From assembly GCA_947179485.1 (NCBI GenBank), contig OX359247.1:41640801-41704800 (forward strand): 64,000 nt of DNA, given 5' to 3'. Shown here piece after piece: positions 11,064-23,161 of the stretch. The position numbers and the translations under genes were made by a program. The notes under the pieces were generated by a model, which ran no database searches, was not told where the DNA came from, and saw nothing but the letters and a program-made list of their open reading frames with translations. Positions within the stretch are counted from its first letter, which is position 1. Each line of letters starts with the position of its first letter. Source of the DNA: Allacma fusca. Lineage: Eukaryota > Arthropoda > Collembola > Symphypleona > Sminthuridae.

Positions 11064-13638
11064 CCCGCTGAGCGTTCCAGTATGTGATTCGACCCAGATG
11101 ATGGGCGCAAGACGCCATTGGCACAGATAGGTTTAATCATGAACAGTTATTATCGCGAAAAAATGCGTCTAATGGATGCTTACTAGGACACTAAATCCCC
11201 TGTGAATTGCTATCAAATTGGGTGCACGCTTCCACGTTCATGTAGCAATACATATTTTATACCCATATTCAATACAACATATGTGAAAATTATGATTAGA
11301 ACCCCAAGTACATATGAGGAAGGAGATTAAAACTGACTTAAGGACACCTCGTAAAATTTCACATGAGATGAGAAATTACTCATTTGGAAATGATTACGAA
11401 TTAAAAACCACGTCTTTGAAAATTATTAACATAAATCATGACTACAAATGTGTTAAAATTCTATATTACAACTGTGCCATCAAAAATAAATCACGTGGTG
11501 GAATATCCAAAACTCCTAATTATCGTGATGATATTTAAGATGTAAGGTCAAGATGTACGTAACGCGAAAAATAATATTTCTTGTTCATGTAACAAAATTT
11601 GCGAAATATTAAAATTACACAAAAACAAACCATGTACGTGTATTTACGAACACTTTGTGGTTGGATCAACGAATGTATTCTTATTTGTACCTAAGAACCG
11701 TGTAGATATATCACAATTTAAACAACACTTGAGTTTGGATAGATTAAATTAGTACTCAACTCTGATTAGACTTTCAGTCATGATACACACTTGCATTGAC
11801 GTGAGCTATTATATTATAAAACACATTTTACAAGAATTAACCCAATTCATCTTTCAACGTAGTCCAGCAAATGTTTCCGCCTGCATAAGATCCAAATTGC
11901 AGGCTGTTTGAATGATAATGGGAAACAAAAATGGATACAAAAGGTAAGGAGGTAATGTTTAGCAGATGTGTGCAGTGTTTTACCGTTGCGTATTATTGCT
12001 ATTTACTAAACAAATTTTTCGGTTACGCCCACCGGATATAAGGAACAGATTTTGTGTTGTATTTGTGTAAACTTTCTGCAGTAAGGGTTTCCGAGCAATT
12101 GTTTCAAAATAATTTATACATGTCAATTCTTTGCATACATGAAAATAGCAGAATAATTACATTCTATGAAATGCTCAAAGCAACCATGACCAAACCACGT
12201 AAACATTTAACTCGTTTTCTTTGAATTTATTAACGTAATTTAATGCTTGAAACAATGTTTGCACGCAATAATTTGCATTGGAATATCAAATATTATGTAT
12301 GCACGTATATACATGTAATTGTTATGAAATCTCATTAACCGTAATCACTAAATTGATCACAAAGGTACATAATACAGAACAGCAACATATGCAAACAGAA
12401 ATGTATTTAGTATTGACGGAATAAATTTCAACTCGATTTTCACAAGACAATGTATACTCATGCAAGCACGTGTAATAACCTAATTCGATTGTTATTGTTT
12501 TACAAAAACTCAAGCACTTCCAAATAGAACGACGTAGTACAACCTGTGAATTAAACAGTTGCAGTTTAAAATGAAACAAATACACAGTGCTCTGATGTGG
12601 TCCAGTTATTAAATTAAAACAAGCGTTTTCTAGATTGTGATTACACGACATGTAGATTTGAAGCGTACTACTATGTAGGCAAAGAAATATACTTTTACGG
12701 GCGGTGACAAACAAAACAGCAAAAACATTGAAGCTGAACGTTACATTCTTATATTGTAAATTTATCATTGACTAAGTAAATAAATTTAGATTATTCTGAA
12801 TTCAAAATGCTAGCAGCACTTCTGTTGCATGTATTGATTAGATTAACTCTTTAAGTTCCGCTCTTCCAGGACGCTAATCGAAAAAACGCATACAAGTTTT
12901 AATACAAGGCGTTCACAGCAAGCTGTCGTCCGCCTGTGCATACATGCTTTATAATGGGTATGTATAGTCGAAATTATTACACATATTCACCGATACGAGC
13001 GCACCAAACGAGAAAAGGCTCAAACAAGTGTTATTGCGCTTATTTTAAATAGTTTTTGAGCGCTGGGTAACAATCGGGAATTTTGCAAGGCACGTTATTC
13101 ATTCTGACAAATGAAGATTTCATCTACAATAAAAGGACAGGGAATTACTTTTACGTAATTTTTTATTACTGAAACCCAAATTATATTCAACTCTCTCCGG
13201 TCCATGTCAAATCGCTGTTTCGGTTTTTCTGTTGTTTCAGTAGAGCAAGTAAGCATCGAATGCACTCTTATGCTATATTATGTCTAGTTGTTCAAAACTA
13301 TTTACCTTTCATATTTTATAACCACGTAATTATACCAGAAAATATAATGAATGAAATAGACTGACTTATGTCAATATATGGCGGCACACTGGGTGGGTGT
13401 ACAGTCGATAGGCATTCTGATTCAACTTATCGTCAACAACTTCAGCGTTACTTGCTCTGGCTAAAAACCGTATTTATAAAGATTTAGAATAGATGTTTCA
13501 TTTGTCTCAGAATTTATGTAACCACAAAGGATTGGAAAAATGTAAACAAATTGCTAAATAAAAGTGAACAAATTTGTTTTTTATCAGGTTTTATTCATTG
13601 AACATGAGCTCCAGCTTCAGGAAAATATTATGGGGGTA

Positions 13639-15026
13639 TTATGGGTGAATGCGAGCAGTTACATAACTGCAAACTTCGACAACACCATTCTTGGATAGTT
13701 GAATCCGGATTCCAACCAGCTATAGTGCAAAGGGAAAATATTTTAATGACATGAATTAACCTGTTTTTGATAGTAAGTTAATCATAGCGCAGTTCTCCTT
13801 GAAAGAACAAACACCAACATATCCATAGACTTTCTGTAACTGATTACGAATGTGGATTCTTGTAATCCGCATTACGTTTTTTACAATATACGTTAGTCTG
13901 CTGATATATATTAAATGGAGACATTACAAATGTGCGGAATTAGCGACAATAGTGTCGTTCTGTAAGTGCAAGGGCACTGGAGGCATTTTCAGCCATGTTA
14001 TGATTTTATGCAGAACTTACGCCGTTTCCATATTCGCCAGTAATAAGCCCAAGGTAATTAAGTCGGTAAAACTTCGTTGGATCAACTGGACCAGCAAGGG
14101 TAGCCTGTAAGATGGTGGTATCTCTTCCATCTTGAACGAGTGTAACGTCAAAGTCGAGGTCGTCATATTTGTCAGCTGATTTGGCACAAATAAAAATATA
14201 TCCTGATACATTAGCAACCGAAACATCACTCCGAATAAACATATAAATAAAAATGTAAAATTTAATCTTACAAGGAATGAAATCCAAATCAAGTTGATAA
14301 ACGGAGCCCACATTTAGATCACAGGGAGTTGACGCACAATCTGTGATGCTAACGTCCACCACAATACCCTGGGAACCTAAACAACAAATTGAAATATCGT
14401 AAGTGGATCTCTTTTATTGAATACTTGTACCCATGGGGCTGTCTATTTCTGGATTTGGTGTGTCACCTGTTTGTTACAACAAATTCCAGCTTCGAGTTAA
14501 AAAATTAGAACTACATGTTATATTTTTTTTTTTCGCGCAGAAGCCCCCGAAGTAGCTTGCTTTGTTAACATTTATATTCCCGTATTTATTACTTAAACCT
14601 GGTTTATAAAACCGTAACCAACGGGCACCGGCACCAACACGATTATACAATATCAGGGGTTTTATGTTAACAGACAACATTTGTAAATCCGCCTTCCAAA
14701 ACTAACAAACATTCCTTTGGTTGTCCTGATGAATTTAAGGTTCGTCTTACGATCAATTTTCTGGATTAATTAATTATACCCAAATGGCAAACTCCCATAA
14801 ACTAGCTATTCCTAGCGCCTACAAGTTGCCAGGAGTAATGGTTTTCAATTAGTGACCTAACGTAGCAACAGGAAACGTTTAAAAAAATGTTAGATTGCTT
14901 ACCACAATTAATAACTCCCCCGACCGACGATATATTTGCAACTTCGTGAATGGTCGGGATTCCATGTGTGTCTAGTTTAGAGGCAGAAACTGCCATCAGG
15001 ATACATAACAGGAAAACGCGATACAT
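13639..15026 (-). CDS. Secreted ML-domain protein, copy 4
   Basis: Exons on the minus strand: 14903-15026, 14272-14376, 14021-14175 and 13639-13719. The predicted protein is identical to the other copies. The unit is closest to unit 3: both carry the variants near 12969 and 15240 that units 1 and 5 lack. AATAAA lies at 13590-13595. Confidence 0.87.
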
Positions 15027-15099
15027 TTGGGATCTTACGAGTTTGACACTTTTAGAATACTAAAATTGGTTTACATGACATGACAAAGCTTCGTCTGGT

Positions 15100-15106
15100 T
15101 TATATA
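15100..15106 (-). promoter_or_regulatory. TATA box of ML gene copy 4
   Basis: TATATAA, 74 bases upstream of the ATG at 15026. Confidence 0.68.
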
Positions 15107-17681
15107 CCCGCTGAGCGTTCCAGTATGTGATTCGACCCAGATGATGGGCGCAAGACGCCATTGGCACAGATAGGTTTAATCATGAACAGTTATTATCGCG
15201 AAAAAATGCGTCTAATGGATGCTTACTAGGACACTAAATCCCCTGTGAATTGCTATCAAATTGGGTGCACGCTTCCACGTTCATGTAGCAATACATATTT
15301 TATACCCATATTCAATACAACATATGTGAAAATTATGATTAGAACCCCAAGTACATATGAGGAAGGAGATTAAAACTGACTTAAGGACACCTCGTAAAAT
15401 TTCACATGAGATGAGAAATTACTCATTTGGAAATGATTACGAATTAAAAACCACGTCTTTGAAAATTATTAACATAAATCATGACTACAAATGTGTTAAA
15501 ATTCTATATTACAACTGTGCCATCAAAAATAAATCACGTGGTGGAATATCCAAAACTCCTAATTATCGTGATGATATTTAAGATGTAAGGTCAAGATGTA
15601 CGTAACGCGAAAAATAATATTTCTTGTTCATGTAACAAAATTTGCGAAATATTAAAATTACACAAAAACAAACCATGTACGTGTATTTACGAACACTTTG
15701 TGGTTGGATCAACGAATGTATTCTTATTTGTACCTAAGAACCGTGTAGATATATCACAATTTAAACAACACTTGAGTTTGGATAGATTAAATTAGTACTC
15801 AACTCTGATTAGACTTTCAGTCATGATACACACTTGCATTGACGTGAGCTATTATATTATAAAACACATTTTACAAGAATTAACCCAATTCATCTTTCAA
15901 CGTAGTCCAGCAAATGTTTCCGCCTGCATAAGATCCAAATTGCAGGCTGTTTGAATGATAATGGGAAACAAAAATGGATACAAAAGGTAAGGAGGTAATG
16001 TTTAGCAGATGTGTGCAGTGTTTTACCGTTGCGTATTATTGCTATTTACTAAACAAATTTTTCGGTTACGCCCACCGGATATAAGGAACAGATTTTGTGT
16101 TGTATTTGTGTAAACTTTCTGCAGTAAGGGTTTCCGAGCAATTGTTTCAAAATAATTTATACATGTCAATTCTTTGCATACATGAAAATAGCAGAATAAT
16201 TACATTCTATGAAATGCTCAAAGCAACCATGACCAAACCACGTAAACATTTAACTCGTTTTCTTTGAATTTATTAACGTAATTTAATGCTTGAAACAATG
16301 TTTGCACGCAATAATTTGCATTGGAATATCAAATATTATGTATGCACGTATATACATGTAATTGTTATGAAATCTCATTAACCGTAATCACTAAATTGAT
16401 CACAAAGGTACATAATACAGAACAGCAACATATGCAAACAGAAATGTATTTAGTATTGACGGAATAAATTTCAACTCGATTTTCACAAGACAATGTATAC
16501 TCATGCAAGCACGTGTAATAACCTAATTCGATTGTTATTGTTTTACAAAAACTCAAGCACTTCCAAATAGAACGACGTAGTACAACCTGTGAATTAAACA
16601 GTTGCAGTTTAAAATGAAACAAATACACAGTGCTCTGATGTGGTCCAGTTATTAAATTAAAACAAGCGTTTTCTAGATTGTGATTACACGACATGTAGAT
16701 TTGAAGCGTACTACTATGTAGGCAAAGAAATATACTTTTACGGGCGGTGACAAACAAAACAGCAAAAACATTGAAGCTGAACGTTACATTCTTATATTGT
16801 AAATTTATCATTGACTAAGTAAATAAATTTAGATTATTCTGAATTCAAAATGCTAGCAGCACTTCTGTTGCATGTATTGATTAGATTAACTCTTTAAGTT
16901 CCGCTCTTCCAGGACGCTAATCGAAAAAACGCATACAAGTTTTAATACAAGGCGTTCACAGCAAGCTGTCGTCCGCCTGTGCATACATGCTTTATAATGG
17001 GTATGTATAGTCGACATTATTACACATATTCACCGATACGAGCGCACCAAACGAGAAAAGGCTCAAACAAGTGTTATTGCGCTTATTTTAAATAGTTTTT
17101 GAGCGCTGGGTAACAATCGGGAATTTTGCAAGGCACGTTATTCATTCTGACAAATGAAGATTTCATCTACAATAAAAGGACAGGGAATTACTTTTACGTA
17201 ATTTTTTATTACTGAAACCCAAATTATATTCAACTCTCTCCGGTCCATGTCAAATCGCTGTTTCGGTTTTTCTGTTGTTTCAGTAGAGCAAGTAAGCATC
17301 GAATGCACTCTTATGCTATATTATGTCTAGTTGTTCAAAACTATTTACCTTTCATATTTTATAACCACGTAATTATACCAGAAAATATAATGAATGAAAT
17401 AGACTGACTTATGTCAATATATGGCGGCACACTGGGTGGGTGTACAGTCGATAGGCATTCTGATTCAACTTATCGTCAACAACTTCAGCGTTACTTGCTC
17501 TGGCTAAAAACCGTATTTATAAAGATTTAGAATAGATGTTTCATTTGTCTCAGAATTTATGTAACCACAAAGGATTGGAAAAATGTAAACAAATTGCTAA
17601 ATAAAAGTGAACAAATTTGTTTTTTATCAGGTTTTATTCATTGAACATGAGCTCCAGCTTCAGGAAAATATTATGGGGGTA

Positions 17682-19069
17682 TTATGGGTGAATGCGAGCA
17701 GTTACATAACTGCAAACTTCGACAACACCATTCTTGGATAGTTGAATCCGGATTCCAACCAGCTATAGTGCAAAGGGAAAATATTTTAATGACATGAATT
17801 AACCTGTTTTTGATAGTAAGTTAATCATAGCGCAGTTCTCCTTGAAAGAACAAACACCAACATATCCATAGACTTTCTGTAACTGATTACGAATGTGGAT
17901 TCTTGTAATCCGCATTACGTTTTTTACAATATACGTTAGTCTGCTGATATATATTAAATGGAGACATTACAAATGTGCGGAATTAGCGACAATAGTGTCG
18001 TTCTGTAAGTGCAAGGGCACTGGAGGCATTTTCAGCCATGTTATGATTTTATGCAGAACTTACGCCGTTTCCATATTCGCCAGTAATAAGCCCAAGGTAA
18101 TTAAGTCGGTAAAACTTCGTTGGATCAACTGGACCAGCAAGGGTAGCCTGTAAGATGGTGGTATCTCTTCCATCTTGAACGAGTGTAACGTCAAAGTCGA
18201 GGTCGTCATATTTGTCAGCTGATTTGGCACAAATAAAAATATATCCTGATACATTAGCAACCGAAACATCACTCCGAATAAACATATAAATAAAAATGTA
18301 AAATTTAATCTTACAAGGAATGAAATCCAAATCAAGTTGATAAACGGAGCCCACATTTAGATCACAGGGAGTTGACGCACAATCTGTGATGCTAACGTCC
18401 ACCACAATACCCTGGGAACCTAAACAACAAATTGAAATATCGTAAGTGGATCTCTTTTATTGAATACTTGTACCCATGGGGCTGTCTATTTCTGGATTTG
18501 GTGTGTCACCTGTTTGTTACAACAAATTCCAGCTTCGAGTTAAAAAATTAGAACTACATGTTATATTTTTTTTTTTCGCGCAGAAGCCCCCGAAGTAGCT
18601 TGCTTTGTTAACATTTATATTCCCGTATTTATTACTTAAACCTGGTTTATAAAACCGTAACCAACGGGCACCGGCACCAACACGATTATACAATATCAGG
18701 GGTTTTATGTTAACAGACAACATTTGTAAATCCGCCTTCCAAAACTAACAAACATTCCTTTGGTTGTCCTGATGAATTTAAGGTTCGTCTTACGATCAAT
18801 TTTCTGGATTAATTAATTATACCCAAATGGCAAACTCCCATAAACTAGCTATTCCTAGCGCCTACAAGTTGCCAGGAGTAATGGTTTTCAATTAGTGACC
18901 TAACGTAGCAACAGGAAACGTTTAAAAAAATGTTAGATTGCTTACCACAATTAATAACTCCCCCGACCGACGATATATTTGCAACTTCGTGAATGGTCGG
19001 GATTCCATGTGTGTCTAGTTTAGAGGCAGAAACTGCCATCAGGATACATAACAGGAAAACGCGATACAT
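17682..19069 (-). CDS. Secreted ML-domain protein, copy 5 (last of the array)
   Basis: Exons on the minus strand: 18946-19069, 18315-18419, 18064-18218 and 17682-17762. The predicted protein is identical to copies 1-4. This is the last intact copy before the homogenised array ends about 530 bp upstream of its ATG; its TATA box and roughly half a kilobase of 5' flank are still standard. AATAAA lies at 17633-17638. Confidence 0.87.
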
Positions 19070-19142
19070 TTGGGATCTTACGAGTTTGACACTTTTAGAA
19101 TACTAAAATTGGTTTACATGACATGACAAAGCTTCGTCTGGT

Positions 19143-19149
19143 TTATATA
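19143..19149 (-). promoter_or_regulatory. TATA box of ML gene copy 5
   Basis: TATATAA, 74 bases upstream of the ATG at 19069. Confidence 0.68.
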
Positions 19150-19599
19150 CCCGCTGAGCGTTCCAGTATGTGATTCGACCCAGATGATGGGCGCAAGACG
19201 CCATTGGCACAGATAGGTTTAATCATGAACAGTTATTATCGCGAAAAAATGCGTCTAATGGATGCTTACTAGGACACTAAATCGCCTGTGAATTGCTATC
19301 AAATTGGGTGCACGCTTCCACGTTCATGTAGCAATACATATTTTATACCCATATTCAATACAACATATGTGAAAATTATGATTAGAACCCCAAGTACATA
19401 TGAGGAAGGAGATTAAAACTGACTTAAGGACACCTCGTAAAATTTCACATGAGATGAGAAATTACTCATTTGGAAATGATTACGAATTAAAAACCACGTC
19501 TTTGAAAATTATTAACATAAATCATGACTACAAATGTGTTAAAATTCTATATTACAACTGTGCCATCAAAAATAAATCACGTGGTGGAATATCCAAAAC

Positions 19600-20482
19600 T
19601 CGTAATTATCGTGATGATATTAAAGATGTAAAGTCAAGATGTACGCGAACAATATGATTGCGTACATAAAACATGATCTGCGAAATATCAAAACTACAAA
19701 AACACATGCGTATTTACTAACAGTTGACGGTTTGCGAGGTATGTCATTAACACATGAAAAGAAGTTTGTATAGCTTGACAGCGTAGACAAAATATTTTTG
19801 TAGCAGCAAATATCCCGTTATCATGACAAATATATAATTCGATGTGAACCAGCTTTTGCGTTTTTTAAAAATCTCGAATTAAATCCATGTTCTAAGTAAA
19901 ACTTTAGGATATAAAGAAATTATCTTTCTGTGTATGCTTTAGGATTATTTCGATATTTATCGAGGCACGCGTGTGAAAATTTTAACAAATTTGTAGATAT
20001 GTACAAGGGAGGCATTAGTCAGCATAATTAATAAAATAATGGGATTTAAGCGTGCTGACATAGTAGAAAAGTGTAACTCCGAAGGCGGAGTAGATTATTA
20101 ATTATTTATTCAAGTAATTCTTGTGCTTAAAGTAACCAGAATATGGAATAGAACGTTGTTAGCAGGTGTTCCAATTTAAAAATGTTAATCTTCATGTATG
20201 TATATTCACTTAGCTGAGAATCAGAGCTTAAAGTTTTTTAAACATACTTTGTGGCATTTAAATTGTGCAAAATAAAATAAATTTTGATAAATCGAATGGT
20301 CAGGACTTTATAGTGCATCATACATTGTTCATTTCAAATAAATTGTTTATAATAAAAGTGTATGAAAACGAATCATGTATGTATATTCACGAACAATCAG
20401 TGGTTCCTTTAAGGAATTTATTCTATACTAAATTTCAACCAAGCAGCGTTTGGACATATCACAATTTAAACAAAACTTGTAC
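19600..20482. repeat. Diverged chimeric unit at the junction of the two arrays
   Basis: Near-identity to array A stops close to 19600. The sequence stays related to the array A spacer but diverged up to about 19730, then switches to sequence related to the 2.69-kb unit (compare 19735-20090 with 21750-22110, and 20225-20480 with 22290-22540) at clearly lower identity than the array units show to each other. At 20480 it jumps directly to the conserved start of the next unit, lacking the roughly 620-bp block found between those points in full units. It reads as an old edge copy not reached by homogenisation. Confidence 0.75.
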
Positions 20483-23161
20483 GCAACCATGAATAAATGT
20501 AGTAGTAGTGGCACTACATTTCAAATCTATTTTTACAAGATGCTGTGTACTTATACATACCGCAACTGTCTAAATTAACTCGTTCATATTTTTAAAAACG
20601 CAGGCTCTTCAATAAAGAACGAGATAGTACAACCCGTGAAATTAGTAGTTTAAGTTTTAAACAAAACAATACACAAAACTGGTATGATGTCCAGTTATTA
20701 AATTTAAGCATAAGATTTTTCTAGATTGTGGTTGTTCAACGTGTAGTATTATGTTATATATGTATAAAATTATGCTAGCATTGATAGCGAAAAACACAAA
20801 AGCAAACACGTATTGAAACTGAATGATAAATTGTTGCATTGTAAATTTATCGTTGACTAAGCGAATAAATTCAGATTGTGCTGAATTCAAGAACACCTGG
20901 ATATTTTTATTCGGAGAATACTTCAGAAACACTTCAAATATTGACGACTCAACGCGTCGTTCAGTTGGTAAACTGCTGAAGGTTACGTTACGCGATTACC
21001 TTTAATTGGACCGACGTGCAAGGAAAGCTTTTTTGGTATCTATTTTGTTATGCACGCGAAAACGTGCCGCATACAAGGTAGGGAAAAGATAAAGAAACAA
21101 GGAACATAGTATAAATGCGGAGATTAGAAACGCATTTGGAGACTTCACGAATTGGAGCACATATATACATTTGAATGGACCAATTCAATGGAACATCTGC
21201 GTGCTTCAAGACACTGGTAGTAAACACATAGTATGTACTAATAAGATGGTTATTCTAGTTTCAGTTTTTCCGGATGCTAATCGAAGAAACGCACACATGT
21301 TTTAATACAAAGCGTTTACATTGAGCTGCCATCCGTTTGTGCACTCATGCTTTAAAGTGCTTATGTGCAGTACATGTTATTACACAAAATTACCTAAAAG
21401 AGCACGCCTATCGAGCAAAGGCTCGCCCAGGTGTCTAACAACATTGCATGCAAATTAATTAGTTTTTGTGCGTTGGGTTACAATCCAGATAAGAATGTTG
21501 TGCTTTTCTGACTTCATGATTGTGAAATTGAAAGCGTTCTAGCAATTATTCTGTTGTCATGGCCTCAGAATCCTGACGGCAAATACAAGGTCCTGATGAG
21601 CGACTTAAATTAGGTTGATCAACTATAATAGTTTTTGAATTAATAAAAACAGTTTGAGCATTTTTGCCTAACGATTGCTGCTGGGTTCTTGGCTTTCGCA
21701 TTGGGCCGGTTGGAAGATTTTAAAATATGGAATGTTGCTTTGTTCGTAGTTCGACAAGTATGTAATAAACACATGGAAAGTAGGGTATATGGCGTGACGG
21801 CGTAGCCAAATTGGATTTGCAGCAGCATACATCCCGTTATCATGACAAATATATAATTTCCTGTGAACCAGCTTGTACGTTCTTAAAATATCTCGGAATT
21901 TGGAAACAATGTTCTACGTAAAACTTTAGGATAGAAAGAAATTACCTTTCTGTGTATGTTTTAGGATTATTTAGACATTTTTTGAGACACGCGTGCGAAA
22001 ATTATAACAAATTTCTACATATGTACAAAAGAGGCTTTAATCAGCATAATTAATAAGATAATGGGAATTAAGCGTGCTGACATAGTAGACAAGTGTAACT
22101 CTGAAAGACCAACGGGTATAAATTGGAGTAGAAACGTCATTAAAAACTAATAATAGACCAGTTGAAAACAAATTACTAGCTCTGCCTCAATTTTGCGAAA
22201 TCAGTATTTGAAGTAATTCTTGTGTTTAAATTAACTAGAATATGCAATGGAACGTTTTGGGCAGATGTCTCAATTTGAGAATGTTGAGCTTAAAGTTTTG
22301 TGGCATACTGTGTGGCCTTTTAATTGGGCAAAATAAAACAACGTTTGATAAATCGAATGGTCAGGACTCCATAGGGCATCTTTCATTGTTCATTTGAAAT
22401 AAATTGTTTATAATCAAAGTGTATGAAAACGAATCATTTATGTATATTCACGAACATTCAGTGGTTATTCTAACGAATTTATTCTATTCTAAATTTCAAC
22501 CAAGGAGCGTTTGGACATATCACAATTTAAACAAAACTTGTGCATGGCCAGATTAAATTCGCATTCAATTCCGATTAGACTCCGTCATAACAGGCACTTG
22601 CATTGACGTAAGCTATTCTATTATAAAACACATGTTGCAACAAATAACCCAATTCATCCTTCAACGTAATCCCGCATGTGTTTTCTCCTGCACAAAAAAC
22701 AAAATCGGGCTGTTTGAACTATACCAGAAGGCAAACATTGACACAATAGGTAAGAACGTAACGTATAGCAACTCATTGCATAGTATAACCGTTGCATATA
22801 ATAAATATTCCCGGAATCAACTTTTCCGCTACACCCATCGCATATTAGCAATATACTTTGTATTGCATTATCCTAGACTGACAGTAGTTAGGGTTTCCAA
22901 GCAATGTCTCGAAAAACAGTTCATATGTGTCCAATTAATTTTTAAAACATATAATTCGTAGACACATCACAATGTATGAAATGTCCAACACGGTCATGCT
23001 GGTGTTAAATCATCACACCATGCAAACAGTTAACGCATTTCCTTTGAATGTATTAACGTAATTTAATTATTTCAACGGAGTTCGCAGGTTTGAACTATTA
23101 TTGCTAGCTCACATATGATATATGCACATGTATGCATCTATAACCCAGTGTAGCCATATAT
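20483..23161. repeat. Array B unit 1
   Basis: 2679 bp. It lacks an 8-bp segment (GCAGCGAA) present in all later units near 23430 and equivalents, which accounts for its shorter length and changes the open frame there. Confidence 0.9.

Larger units (their letters stand above)
1..19660. repeat. Tandem array A: ML-gene units, 4.04-kb period
   Basis: Head-to-tail direct repeat. Units start at 1, 4044, 8088, 12131 and 16174, giving lengths of 4043, 4044, 4043 and 4043 bp plus a fifth unit that stays nearly identical to about 19600 and is recognisable to about 19660. The phase is arbitrary because the window opens inside the array, which probably continues to the left. Units 1 and 2 differ at roughly ten positions by eye (for example 384, 404, 690, 936, 1241), none in an exon. 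Each unit holds one minus-strand ML-domain gene in its middle 1.5 kb and about 2.5 kb of AT-rich spacer. Variants are shared in a patchwork: units 3-4 share one variant near unit position 838, units 2-4 another near 3109, while units 1 and 5 agree there. This fits unequal crossing-over or gene conversion. Confidence 0.97.

Noticed and set aside
21640..21843. 67-codon minus-strand frame with a leader-like start in each array B unit
   Set aside because: The diverged copy at about 19.84 kb aligns without gaps but stops at codon 26, and no known motif is present. Secretion was considered but is not supported.
22632..22961. 109-codon plus-strand frame open in 13 of 14 array B units
   Set aside because: Variants between units are mostly amino-acid changing (R/G, S/Y), the last unit diverges and stops early, and the array A counterpart has an early stop. 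It looks like chance in a satellite.
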